Assembly (NCBI GenBank): GCA_036563485.1
Contig: DATCMI010000001.1
Coordinates: 186,001 to 250,000 of the forward strand
Length of the DNA stretch: 64,000 bases
Origin: Sphingomicrobium sp.
GTDB taxonomy: Bacteria; Pseudomonadota; Alphaproteobacteria; Sphingomonadales; Sphingomonadaceae
Direction: 5' to 3'
Shown: positions 1-8,628 of the stretch, piece by piece
How positions within the stretch are numbered: position 1 is the stretch's first letter
Layout: each line of letters opens with the position of its first letter
Position numbers and translations under genes: made by a program
The notes under the pieces: model-generated
Database searches by the model: none
What the model was told of the DNA's origin: nothing
The model's input: the letters and a program-made list of their open reading frames with translations, nothing else

Positions 1-757
1 CTTCCATGCGAGCGCATGGAACGGCGAGAGCCCGGTCGCACGCCAACCAATGCGACCAGTCGTCGAACGGCACGCCCAGCGTGCTCCCCAACAACAATGA
101 GCGGAAGCCGGTGCAATCGATGAAGAAGTCGCCGTCGATCCGGCGCTCGCCGTTCAGCTTCAGCGCCTTGATGTCGCCGCTTTCGCCGTCACGCTCGACG
201 GCCTCGATCATCCCTTCGAGGCGGACGACCCCGTTCGCCTCCGACAGTTTCCGGAGGTAAGCGGCGTAGAGGCTCGCATCGAAATGATAGGCGTAGACGA
301 GGTCGCGCACGTTGCTCGGCGAGTGTCCGAGCCCGATCATGCGATTGGCCCGCGCGGCGACTTCGTTGAAATTGTAGAGCCCGAGGTCGCCCGCGACCCC
401 CGCGAACTTCGCACGCAGCCAAAGGTCGCGGAACGGGTGGACGCCGACAGCCCGGCCTAACAGCCCGAACCCGTGCATGTAGCGATGGTCGCGGTCGCGC
501 CAGCCTGCGAATTCGATCCCGAGCTTGAACGTTGCGTTCGTCTCGCGGAGGAAATCGGCCTCCGCGATTCCTAGCGCGTTGTTGAAATGATGGATCTGCG
601 GGATCGTCGCTTCACCGACGCCGACCGTGCCGATCGCTTCGGATTCGACGAGCGTGATCTTCGCTGCCTGGCCGAGGAAGCGCGACAAAGCGGCGGCGGC
701 CATCCAGCCGGCCGAGCCGCCGCCTGCGATGACGATCGAGATGGTTGGGGCGTTCAT
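1..757 (-). CDS. Flavin-dependent tryptophan halogenase family protein (partial, C-terminus off the left edge)
   Basis: Only the first 252 codons are visible; the frame is open to the left edge. The protein starts MNAPTISIVIAGGGSAGWMA: GGGSAGW (residues 12-18) is the FAD dinucleotide-binding loop and GVGEAT (46-51) is the second flavin contact typical of PF04820. K78 in ATFKLGIEF aligns with the catalytic lysine of PrnA/RebH-type halogenases that channels hypohalous acid to the substrate. The WxWxIP motif that separates halogenases from monooxygenases should lie beyond the window, so halogenation is inferred, not shown. It is followed on the same strand, upstream, by a TonB-dependent receptor; this pairing is common in sphingomonads and xanthomonads, and the natural substrate is usually unknown. 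Confidence 0.88.
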   Translation of the reverse strand, partial: MNAPTISIVIAGGGSAGWMAAAALSRFLGQAAKITLVESEAIGTVGVGEATIPQIHHFNNALGIAEADFLRETNATFKLGIEFAGWRDRDHRYMHGFGLLGRAVGVHPFRDLWLRAKFAGVAGDLGLYNFNEVAARANRMIGLGHSPSNVRDLVYAYHFDASLYAAYLRKLSEANGVVRLEGMIEAVERDGESGDIKALKLNGERRIDGDFFIDCTGFRSLLLGSTLGVPFDDWSHWLACDRALAVPCARME

Positions 758-860
758 CGGCTCGACCTGATCGGCTGAATCTTCCGGCTGCAACTAGTTT
801 CCGAACGCGCCCCTGCTCCGCCCCCGGGAACGATCGGTTCGTTCCCGGGGGCTCGGCGCA

Positions 861-3800
861 TCAGGAGCCGCGCTCTGGAGCCGGCGCGGGCGGCGGCGGC
901 GGGGGCGGCGGAACCGGGCACACGTCCGTGGCCAGGATCTGCGTCCCGTCGCTGCAGGTTTGCGTCGCCGGCGGCGCTACCACGGGGGGCGGCGGAGGCG
1001 GCGGCGGCGGAGGCGGCAACGGCGCTTCCGCACCGAACTTGTACGTCGCGCCCGCGACAAACCTGCGCCCGAACGTCTGGTAGCGCAGGAAGGCAATATC
1101 GTTGTCAGAGGCCTTCGGGTCGACGGTAGCAAGAGGCTCGTTGGTCAGGTTCTGGCCCTGCAGGTAAAGCGACAGGCCGCCGAACCGCGACGTGTTCGGG
1201 AAGTCATAGCCGACCTGCGCATCGAACACGGTCTCCGCGAGCACGAACTGGGGCGAATCGTCGCCCTTGTAGTCGCGGAACTCACCCTTGAACCCGCCGC
1301 GGTACCGCATGCTGCCGCGAACGTTGAACCCGCTGTTTTCGTAGAAGGCGGTGAGGTTCCCGACCCACTTCGAATAACCGGGGATGACGTCCTTTTCGCC
1401 CGCGAAGTTGCGGACGCTGGTCTTGGTGTAGCTGATGCCGCCGGTGATGCCGAAGCCGGACAGCGCCGGCGTCAGCACTTCGAACGGCAACGTACCGGCG
1501 AGTTCGAACCCGTAGAGCTTGCCGCCCTTCGTGTTGGCCAGCGTGTTCAGCGTGCCCTGATCGCTGACCGGCGGAATGCCGGTTGGCGGCGGAAGATCGC
1601 TGTAATCGAACGGGATCACGCCCCTCGAAATGTAACGCGTGATCTTCTTGTAGTAGGTCTGAAGCGAGATGTAGCCGCTGTTGCCGAAATACTTCTCGAT
1701 GTTGAAGTCGAACGCAGTGGCCATGTACGGCTTGATGTACGGGTTCCCGCCGCTTCCGGTGATGATGTAGCCCTGCTGCGCGTTGGTCCCGTAGTCGATG
1801 TTCGACGCCATGTCCGGCAGGCGCGCGCGCATCATCTGGCGAGCCGCCGCGAAGCGGAACACCAGCCCGCTCGGTTGGCGAAGCGCGAGGTTCAGGCTCG
1901 GCAGCCACTCCCAATATTTGATCCCGACCTTGGTCGGTGTCGCGACCCCGTTCGGAAAGGCGACGCCTTCGGAGGTCTGGTCGGTGTGGACGGCCTGGAT
2001 GCCGACATTGCCGGTGAGGTCGCCAGCACCGACCTGGCCGTTGATCTTGGCCATCACGAACGGGGTGAAGACCCTTTCGGTGACCTTGTACGGACGCTTG
2101 AGCACCGCATTGTCGAAGTTCTGCTGGAAAACCAGCGTCCCGTTGTCGAGCAGGATGCGCGGATCGTAGGCGACGATCGGCCCGATGCCCCGCATGAAGT
2201 CAATCGTGCCGACAAGCGCTTCCTGCGGGATGGCGATCGAACAAGGGGTGTTCGCCGTTCCGACGCTGGGGTCGCCGACTGGGCAGGTCCCGGTACCGCC
2301 CGGCACGAGGAAACCTTCGATGACGTTGAGCTTCTTGGACCGGTTCGAAACGGTGACACCGGCCTTGATCGAGTCGATGAACCCGCCGCCGATCTCGCGC
2401 TCCAGTTCGGCGCGCGCCTGCTTGATATCGTCGCGGGTGGTCCGGACAGCGTCATAGCCGGCCTGGACGCGCGACCAGCCCCAGCCCTGGGTGTCGGTCA
2501 GCACGAGCTGCGACGGATCGCCGAAATCGACTGGTCCGTTGAGCGTGAATTCCGGCCCGTGGTCGGTCCACACATAGTCGATGTTCGTCGCCGGACCGGC
2601 GCCCGCATAGCCGGTGCCGATCGTCGATTCGAGACGCTCGTCGGTACGGTCGGTGCGCGACCATGCAAGGTCGATCATCCCGCGCCAGCCATTGTGGCCG
2701 TCGTACTTCGTGTTCCAGCCGACCGAGTAGAGCTTCGCATCGCGATCGTTGGCATAGCCTTCGACGATCGGATGGATGCCGTTGAACGTGCCGGCAGTCA
2801 GGAACCCGTTATCGCTGTCCGTGCCAACGAGATTGTTGCCCTGAAACTCGATGCCGCGCTGGTTCACAAAGTCTTTGAAGTGGGAATAGAAGCCGTCCCA
2901 CGTCATCGTCAGCGAATCCGAGACCTTCGCCTGAACGGTGCCCATGAGGCCGAGACGCTTCAGCGAGCTGGCTTCGAACCACTGCTTGATGCCGTCCGGC
3001 TTGTAGGTGTTGGCGTCGTAGTTGCTGAAGCCCCACGCCTGGAAGTCCTTCGTCTGATACGGCTCGTCCGTGTAGGAGGCCGACAGCGCGACGCCGATCG
3101 TGTCGTTGGCAAGCTGGTCGACGTAGGTCGCGAACCCGCGCCAGCCCTTGTTGCTGGCGTCCGGCATCAGCCTTTCGCCGACATACGTACCGCGCGCACC
3201 AACGGCGATCACGCGCTTGCCGGAATCGAGCGGCCGCACCGTGCGCAGGTCGACCGTGCCGACGAGGCCCTGCGGCGCGAGGTCCGCCGACGAGCTCTTG
3301 TACACGACGACCTGGTTCATGACTTCCGACGGGAACTGGTCGAATTCCACAGTCCGGCTGTCGTTGGTGGTGGTTTGCTCACGCCCGTTCAGCGTCGTGA
3401 CGGAGAAGTCCGGGCCGAAGCCGCGGATGGAGATGATGCTGGCGCGGCCCTGGGTGCGCTGGGCGGCGAGGCCCGGCAGGCGCGCGATGGATTCCGCGAT
3501 GCTGTTGTCGGGCAGCTTACCGATATCCTCGGCATTGACCGCTTCGATGATCTGGTCCTGCCGCTTCTTGGTGGCGGTCGCGTTGCGGAGAGCCGCACGG
3601 AAGCCGGTGACCACAATCGAGTCGTTCGCGTCCGCCGTCGGCTGGGTGCCGGTCGGCTGATCGTCCGAGGTCGCCTGCGCCGCAGCCTGAGCAGCAGTGG
3701 AAGCAGTCGCGGCAGCCGCCGTAGCTTCGCCCGCTTGAACATTAGCCGCCTGAGCCGCCGTCGCAGCCTGCTGGGCCGCGTCCGCCGTGGCGTCCTGCGC

Positions 3801-3881
3801 GAATGCCGGCGTCGCGATGAGCGCAAGCGCCAGCGGGCTGACCGCAGCGCACAGACGCCAACGTGAAGATGTTCTGATCAT
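861..3881 (-). CDS. TonB-dependent outer-membrane receptor with proline-rich C-terminal tail
   Basis: 1006-residue receptor of the Xanthomonas/Caulobacter type. Signal peptide 1-28 (ending TPAFA), an Ala/Gln/Thr-rich linker (about 29-80), then the plug beginning DSIVVTGFRAALR with RLPGLAAQR and ISIRGFGPDFS, and a 22-strand-type barrel closing in GATYKF near residue 949. Such receptors import oligosaccharides, siderophores or similar ligands using TonB energy. After the expected terminal Phe there are 57 more residues: a run of 11 prolines, a short segment with two cysteines (QTCSDG, DVCPV), a run of 8 prolines and a PERGS end. The start has a GGGGA ribosome site. Its neighbours (LacI regulator, two sugar permeases, ED enzymes) point to carbohydrate uptake. 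Confidence 0.93.
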   Translation of the reverse strand: MIRTSSRWRLCAAVSPLALALIATPAFAQDATADAAQQAATAAQAANVQAGEATAAAATASTAAQAAAQATSDDQPTGTQPTADANDSIVVTGFRAALRNATATKKRQDQIIEAVNAEDIGKLPDNSIAESIARLPGLAAQRTQGRASIISIRGFGPDFSVTTLNGREQTTTNDSRTVEFDQFPSEVMNQVVVYKSSSADLAPQGLVGTVDLRTVRPLDSGKRVIAVGARGTYVGERLMPDASNKGWRGFATYVDQLANDTIGVALSASYTDEPYQTKDFQAWGFSNYDANTYKPDGIKQWFEASSLKRLGLMGTVQAKVSDSLTMTWDGFYSHFKDFVNQRGIEFQGNNLVGTDSDNGFLTAGTFNGIHPIVEGYANDRDAKLYSVGWNTKYDGHNGWRGMIDLAWSRTDRTDERLESTIGTGYAGAGPATNIDYVWTDHGPEFTLNGPVDFGDPSQLVLTDTQGWGWSRVQAGYDAVRTTRDDIKQARAELEREIGGGFIDSIKAGVTVSNRSKKLNVIEGFLVPGGTGTCPVGDPSVGTANTPCSIAIPQEALVGTIDFMRGIGPIVAYDPRILLDNGTLVFQQNFDNAVLKRPYKVTERVFTPFVMAKINGQVGAGDLTGNVGIQAVHTDQTSEGVAFPNGVATPTKVGIKYWEWLPSLNLALRQPSGLVFRFAAARQMMRARLPDMASNIDYGTNAQQGYIITGSGGNPYIKPYMATAFDFNIEKYFGNSGYISLQTYYKKITRYISRGVIPFDYSDLPPPTGIPPVSDQGTLNTLANTKGGKLYGFELAGTLPFEVLTPALSGFGITGGISYTKTSVRNFAGEKDVIPGYSKWVGNLTAFYENSGFNVRGSMRYRGGFKGEFRDYKGDDSPQFVLAETVFDAQVGYDFPNTSRFGGLSLYLQGQNLTNEPLATVDPKASDNDIAFLRYQTFGRRFVAGATYKFGAEAPLPPPPPPPPPPPVVAPPATQTCSDGTQILATDVCPVPPPPPPPPAPAPERGS

Positions 3882-4002
3882 CCGAATTCCCCCTCAGGCC
3901 GGCCGATGCCGGACAGACATGATCGAGGCCTTCGAAAGCCCCTCTCCCGACGTTGAGGAATATCAGACGCTTGGGCGAGCGGAAGCGGCGGAACAGCTAT
4001 AC

Positions 4003-4012
4003 ATACGTATTC
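4003..4012. promoter_or_regulatory. Candidate LacI-family operator between the receptor gene and lacI
   Basis: ATACGTATTC, containing the perfect 8-base palindrome ATACGTAT centred on CG, the usual centre of LacI-family operators. It lies 23-32 bases before the lacI start and about 120 bases before the divergent receptor gene, so it could serve both. The same 10-mer occurs, inverted, before zwf at 12927-12936. Binding by the adjacent regulator is inference. Confidence 0.5.
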
Positions 4013-4034
4013 AAGTCGCTAAGATTTCACCTTC

Positions 4035-5051
4035 ATGACGCAGAGGCGGCCGACCTCCTTCGACATCGCTGCGCTCGCCGGCGTTTCCCAGCCGACGGTG
4101 TCGCGCGCGCTATCGGGCAGTTCATCGGTCAGCGAACCGACGCGTCAGCGGGTGCTCGAAGCCGCGGAACGGCTCAACTACAAAGTCGACCGAAATGCCT
4201 CGGCGCTGCGGCGCCAGCAGGCGCGGACGCTTGCTTTGCTGTTCTTCGAAGAGCTGCCCGACGGTTCGGAGATCAACCCTTTCTACCTCTCGCTGCTCGG
4301 GCCGATGGTGCGCCGCTGCGCCGACCGCGGATACGACCTGCTCATCTCCTTCCAGCAATTGTCGTCCGACTGGCACGTCGATTACGAAGACAGCCGGAAG
4401 GCCGACGGGATCATCCTGCTCGGCTATGGCGACTATGTTCAGTATCGCCCGCGGCTGGAGCAGCTGGTGGCGCGCGGCACGCATTTCGTGCGCTGGGGAT
4501 GTTCCGCCAATGGTGGCGACATCGGCGCCACGGTGTCGTGCGACAATGAGCAGGGCGGCTATGAAGCGACGCGCCACCTGCTGGAGCGCGGCAAGCGGCG
4601 GATCGCATTCGTCGGCACCGGCGGGCCTGGCTTCCCCGAAGTCGAGGAACGATGGCGCGGCTATTGCCGTGCGCTTCATGCAGCGGGCATCGACCCCGCC
4701 GACCAGCCGCGCGCCGAAGCCGCGCCGAGCGAAGCGGAAGGACGCGCCGCCGTTGCCGAGATGCTTGGCCGGGGCGCCGACTTCGACGCCATCTTCGCGG
4801 CCAGCGACGTCGCTGCGATCGGTGCGCTCCATGCGCTGCAGCATGCCGGGCGAAGCGTTCCGGAAACCAGCGTCGTCGGTTTCGACGACATCCCCGCGGC
4901 ATCGCTCGCAAGCCCGCCGCTGACTACCATTACGCAGGACGTGCGCGCCGCCGCGGAAGCGCTGATCGACACGGTCATCGAAGCCGTGGAACTTGGCGCA
5001 GCGACGGACCGGGTCCTGCCGGTCCGCCTGACGGTGCGCGAGTCGAGCTAG
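4035..5051 (+). CDS. LacI-family transcriptional regulator
   Basis: 338 residues. The N-terminal helix-turn-helix (SFDIAALAGVSQPTVSRAL, about 8-26) and hinge helix (LNYKVDRNASALRR) are followed by a periplasmic-binding-protein-like effector domain (about 60-330) containing GRGADFDAIFAASDVAAIGAL and VPETSVVGFDDIP. It is divergent from the TonB receptor and its stop overlaps the stop of the convergent FucP-type permease by CTAG. The context suggests it senses a sugar or phosphorylated sugar and controls receptor, permeases and probably the ED operon. It resembles regulators of alpha-glucoside and glucose utilisation in this group, but the effector cannot be read from sequence. Confidence 0.93.
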   Translation: MTQRRPTSFDIAALAGVSQPTVSRALSGSSSVSEPTRQRVLEAAERLNYKVDRNASALRRQQARTLALLFFEELPDGSEINPFYLSLLGPMVRRCADRGYDLLISFQQLSSDWHVDYEDSRKADGIILLGYGDYVQYRPRLEQLVARGTHFVRWGCSANGGDIGATVSCDNEQGGYEATRHLLERGKRRIAFVGTGGPGFPEVEERWRGYCRALHAAGIDPADQPRAEAAPSEAEGRAAVAEMLGRGADFDAIFAASDVAAIGALHALQHAGRSVPETSVVGFDDIPAASLASPPLTTITQDVRAAAEALIDTVIEAVELGAATDRVLPVRLTVRESS

Positions 5052-6373
5052 CCGGCGAGCGGCTGCATTACCGGCCCTTCGGCCGGCCGCCGCGCGTAAA
5101 TCCCGAACGCCGCGATCACTGCATAGCAAAGCGCCGGCAGCAGCAGCGCGAACTTGAGGCTGCCCGACGTGTCGGCAAGCATGCCGGTCAGCAGCGGAAC
5201 CACCGCGCCGCCGAAGATGGCGATGTTGATGATGCCCGAACCGTCAGCCGCCCGCGGTCCGAGTTTCTCGCACGCCAGGCTGAAGATCGTCGGGAACATG
5301 ATCGAGTTCATCAGCCCGATCGCAAGCAGGCTCCAGGCCGACACCGAGCCGGTAGTGTTCGCGGAAAGTGCGATCAGCACGATTGCGCCGATCGCGACGA
5401 AGGCGAGGATCTTGCCCGGGCTCATGATGCGCAGGAACCAGGAGCCGATGAACCGGCCGACCATCGCGCCGCCCCAATAATACATGATCAGCTTGCCGGC
5501 CGCGGCGTCGGTCAGGCCGAGCACGTCCTGCTGCATCAGATAATTGACGATCAGCGAGCCGATCGAAACCTCGGCGCCGACATAAAGGAAGATGCACAAG
5601 GCGCCGAAGCCGAAGCGGGTGCGCTTGATCAGCGAGAAGCCGGCGAGCGGCGAGCTGCGGTCGTGCTTCTCGCCCGGCAATTTGTCGCGGAAAGCCCAAA
5701 CGACCGCGGCAATGACGGCAAGCGCGACCGCCAGGCCGATATAGGTGTGGACGATCGCCTGCGTTTCCGCGGTGCGATATTCGTCGAGCGCAGCGCCCGA
5801 CAATTGCGCCGCCGAGACGCCGGCAAGGCCGCCGAGGATCAGCGCCGAACCGACGCGCGGAAAGATGGTGGTGCCAAGGCTGTTGAACGCCTGCGCGAAG
5901 GTCAGGCGGCTATGCACCGTCCGCGCCGGGCCGAGCAGGCTGATCAGCGGATTGGACACGACCTGGACGACGACGACGCCGCTTGCGAGCACGAACAAGG
6001 CAAGCAGGAACAGCCCGTAGGTGGCGGTGGACGACGCCGGGATGAAAAGCAGGCAGCCGACCATCATGATCAGCAGGCCGGCCGCGGCGCCGCGCATATA
6101 GCCGATCTTCTTGACCAGCTGGGCGCCGGGAATGCCGATCACCAGATAAGCGGTGAAGAAGCAGAACTGCACCAGCATCGCCTGGGTGTAGTTGAGCGTG
6201 AACAGCTCCTTCAGCTTCGGGATGATCACGTCGTTGAGGCTGGTGATGCCGCCGAAGATGAAAAACAGCGCGAACACGAAATAGCGAAGGCTCGGCGCAT
6301 CGACGCCGCCGTCGGGAAGCTCGAGCGAGGATGAATTGGCTTCGCCTTCAGTTGCTGCCGTCGGAATCACCAT
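5048..6373 (-). CDS. gluP: FucP/GluP-type sugar:H+ symporter (FHS family MFS)
   Basis: 441 residues from ATG at 6373; a GTG two codons further upstream (6379) is also open. Twelve predicted membrane segments. The stretch FFIFGGITSLNDVIIPKLK in helix 1 and VVVVQVVSNPLISLLGP in helix 4 are characteristic of the fucose/glucose/galactose symporter subfamily. It would carry a monosaccharide across the inner membrane. Divergent from the GPH-type permease at 6521 and convergent with lacI, so it is bracketed by island genes. An AGGGGG ribosome site precedes the ATG. The symbol is by family resemblance; glucose or galactose is likely but unproven. Confidence 0.85.
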   Translation of the reverse strand: MVIPTAATEGEANSSSLELPDGGVDAPSLRYFVFALFFIFGGITSLNDVIIPKLKELFTLNYTQAMLVQFCFFTAYLVIGIPGAQLVKKIGYMRGAAAGLLIMMVGCLLFIPASSTATYGLFLLALFVLASGVVVVQVVSNPLISLLGPARTVHSRLTFAQAFNSLGTTIFPRVGSALILGGLAGVSAAQLSGAALDEYRTAETQAIVHTYIGLAVALAVIAAVVWAFRDKLPGEKHDRSSPLAGFSLIKRTRFGFGALCIFLYVGAEVSIGSLIVNYLMQQDVLGLTDAAAGKLIMYYWGGAMVGRFIGSWFLRIMSPGKILAFVAIGAIVLIALSANTTGSVSAWSLLAIGLMNSIMFPTIFSLACEKLGPRAADGSGIINIAIFGGAVVPLLTGMLADTSGSLKFALLLPALCYAVIAAFGIYARRPAEGPVMQPLAG

Positions 6374-6443
6374 CGCCACTGCCCCCTGCCCTTCGATCCA
6401 TGGCTATCGCGAAGCCGGTGGCTCGTCACCCCTTCACAGCCTG

Positions 6444-6455
6444 CATACGAATACA
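6444..6455. promoter_or_regulatory. Weak operator-like sequence between divergent permeases
   Basis: CATACGAATACA lies in the 147-base gap between the FucP-type and GPH-type permease genes. It shares CATACG and the central CG with the site at 4003-4012 but matches only about 7 of 10 positions, so it is a weaker candidate for the same LacI regulator. The rest of the gap shows no clear hairpin. Confidence 0.25.
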
Positions 6456-6520
6456 CGCCGTTGTCATGCCCGCGAAGCTCTGCCAGCCTTCTTACCGGGT
6501 CAGCTGTGGGGGACAAGCCG

Positions 6521-8023
6521 ATGGACATGGCGGCGCAGGCGCAGAAGCCGCGGCAATCGCTAGCCGGGCTGTGGAATATCTCGTTCGGCTTCTTCGGCAT
6601 CCAGATCGGCTTCGCGCTGCAGAATGCGAACATGAGCCGCATCTTCCAGTCGCTCGGCTCGAGCCTCGACGACTTGCCTGCCTTGTGGGTCGCCGCGCCG
6701 CTGACCGGGCTCCTCGTCCAGCCCATCATCGGCCACATGTCCGACCGTACCTGGCTCGGCAGATTGGGCCGCCGCCGCCCCTATTTCGTCGCCGGCGCAA
6801 TACTGGCTGGACTGTCGCTGTTCCTGATGCCCTTGTCGCAGCAGCTGCTGTTCGCCGCCATGCTGCTGTGGATGCTCGACGCCAGCCTCAACATTTCGAT
6901 GGAGCCGTTCCGCGCATTCGTCGGCGACATGCTGCGCAAGGACCAGCACACCGCCGGCTACGCGGTGCAGACCGCCTTCATCGGCGCCGGCGCCGTGGTC
7001 GGTTCGATCTTCCCCTGGCTGCTCGACCATTTCGGCGTGTCGAACGTCGCTGCCGACGGCGCCATCCCGGATACGGTCAAGTTCAGCTTCTGGTTCGGCG
7101 GCGCAGCCTTGCTTCTCGCGGTCTTGTGGACCGTGCTCAGCACGCGCGAATATTCGCCGGCGGAAATGGCCGCGTTCGGCGAGGATGCCGAAGCGGGTGA
7201 AGACACGACCGTGCGCGCGCTCGCCGCGCGCAGTTTCACGACCAGCGGCCTGTGGATCGCGGCCGGTGCGCTGGTGGTATTCGCCGTCGCCGAGCTGGGG
7301 CTGGAAAAGGAAGTCTATCTGCTCGGCGGTCTGCTGATCGCTTACGGCGTCGCCAGCGCCGCCGGCATCGCCTTCGCGCGGCGCGGCGCCACGTCGAACA
7401 TGCTCGCCAGCATGGTCGGCGATTTCGCCGGCATGCCGCCGGTCATGAAGCGCCTCGCCCTCGTCCAGTTCTTCAGCTGGTCGGCCTTGTTCATCATGTG
7501 GATCAACACCACGCCGGTGGTCGCGCGCAATTTCTACGGCTCCGCCGACGCGGCGAGCGCCGCTTATCAGGAAGCCGGCAATTGGGTCGGCGTCCTGTTC
7601 GCCGTCTACAATGGTGTCGCCGCCATCGCGGCTCTTGCCCTCCTTCCGGTTCTTGCGAGAACGATCGGCAAGGCGCGCACGCATATGGTCTGCCTGCTCT
7701 GCGGCGCCGCCGGCTACGCGAGCTTCTTCGTAATCCGGGACCCGCAGATGCTGGTGGTTTCAGAGGTCGGGATCGGCATCGCCTGGGCGTCGATCCTTGC
7801 CATGCCCTACGCGATCCTCGCCAGCAGCCTGCCGCAGCGCAAGCTCGGCATCTACATGGGCCTGTTCAACATCTTCATCGTCGTGCCACAGCTGCTCGTC
7901 GCAACCGTGATGGGCTCGATCATGAAGGCCTTTTTCCCGGACCAGCCGATCTGGACGATGCTCGCCGCCGCAGTCGTGATGGCGATTGCTGCGCTCGCCA
8001 TGCTGCGGGTGAAGGAGCGCTAG
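6521..8023 (+). CDS. GPH/SUT-type sugar:cation symporter (MFS)
   Basis: 500 residues from ATG at 6521, chosen because GGGGGAC lies just before it; an in-frame ATG at 6461 gives a longer, non-conserved N-terminus. Twelve membrane segments. The family signature in the cytoplasmic loop between helices 2 and 3, HMSDRTWLGRLGRRRPYF, is the one seen in sucrose/maltose/maltodextrin carriers (SLC45 and GPH families). It probably imports a disaccharide or glucoside. Its stop overlaps the stop of eda by CTAG. Together with the FucP-type permease it gives the island two inner-membrane entry routes, one for a monosaccharide and one for an oligosaccharide. Confidence 0.88.
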   Translation: MDMAAQAQKPRQSLAGLWNISFGFFGIQIGFALQNANMSRIFQSLGSSLDDLPALWVAAPLTGLLVQPIIGHMSDRTWLGRLGRRRPYFVAGAILAGLSLFLMPLSQQLLFAAMLLWMLDASLNISMEPFRAFVGDMLRKDQHTAGYAVQTAFIGAGAVVGSIFPWLLDHFGVSNVAADGAIPDTVKFSFWFGGAALLLAVLWTVLSTREYSPAEMAAFGEDAEAGEDTTVRALAARSFTTSGLWIAAGALVVFAVAELGLEKEVYLLGGLLIAYGVASAAGIAFARRGATSNMLASMVGDFAGMPPVMKRLALVQFFSWSALFIMWINTTPVVARNFYGSADAASAAYQEAGNWVGVLFAVYNGVAAIAALALLPVLARTIGKARTHMVCLLCGAAGYASFFVIRDPQMLVVSEVGIGIAWASILAMPYAILASSLPQRKLGIYMGLFNIFIVVPQLLVATVMGSIMKAFFPDQPIWTMLAAAVVMAIAALAMLRVKER

Positions 8024-8628
8024 CGGGCCAGCCCAGCGGCCGCAGCGGCGCGTTCTGCGACCGTTTCCATGCTGTCACCCGCCGCATAGAACCAGGTCCC
8101 GCCGACGCACAGCACGGGGTCGATCGCGAGCCAGTCGCCCGCCGTATTCGGACGAATGCCGCCGGTCGGGCAAAATCGCACCTGGCCGAATGGACCTGCG
8201 AGTGCCTTCAGCGCGGCAATGCCGCCGGATGCTTCGGCCGGGAAGAACTTGAACCGGTCGAGCCCGACATCGAGCCCGCGCATGATGTCGCCCGGCGTCG
8301 CTACTCCCGGCAGGAAGGGAATGCCCGACCCGGCAACGGCGCGCGCCAGCGGCTCCGTGAGGCCCGGCGACACGATGAACTGAGCGCCGGCTTCGGCTGC
8401 ATCGTCGAGCTGGCGCTCGTCGAGCACCGTCCCCGCCCCGACGATCGCTCCGGGAATTTCGCGCATCCGCCGCAGCGCGCCCAATGCTTGCGGCGTGCGC
8501 AGCGTGACCTCGAGGACGGGGAGGCCCGCGTCGACGAAGCTTTGCGCAAGCGCCGCCCAATCCTGCTCGCCGTCGAGCACGAGCACGGGGATCACCGGCG
8601 CGGTGCGCATGATCTGATCGATGGTCAT
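8020..8628 (-). CDS. eda: 2-dehydro-3-deoxy-6-phosphogluconate aldolase
   Basis: 202-residue class I aldolase that cleaves KDPG to pyruvate and glyceraldehyde-3-phosphate, the last step of the Entner-Doudoroff pathway. The Schiff-base lysine is K127 in DRFKFFPAE, the general base E40 is in LEVTLRTP, and the phosphate loop is in CPTGGIRPN. It is the last gene of the zwf-edd-glk-eda operon; its ATG overlaps the glk stop (ATGA), implying translational coupling. Confidence 0.97.
   Translation of the reverse strand: MTIDQIMRTAPVIPVLVLDGEQDWAALAQSFVDAGLPVLEVTLRTPQALGALRRMREIPGAIVGAGTVLDERQLDDAAEAGAQFIVSPGLTEPLARAVAGSGIPFLPGVATPGDIMRGLDVGLDRFKFFPAEASGGIAALKALAGPFGQVRFCPTGGIRPNTAGDWLAIDPVLCVGGTWFYAAGDSMETVAERAAAAAGLAR

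Noticed and set aside
960-3866. 968-codon open frame on the plus strand opposite the TonB receptor
   Set aside because: Arg/Val/Asp-rich low-complexity translation, no domain, exact antisense of a well-supported gene; a by-product of high GC content.
4652-6334. 560-codon plus-strand frame across the lacI end and the FucP-type permease
   Set aside because: Runs through two unrelated genes in wrong frames; Arg/Asp/Gln-rich.
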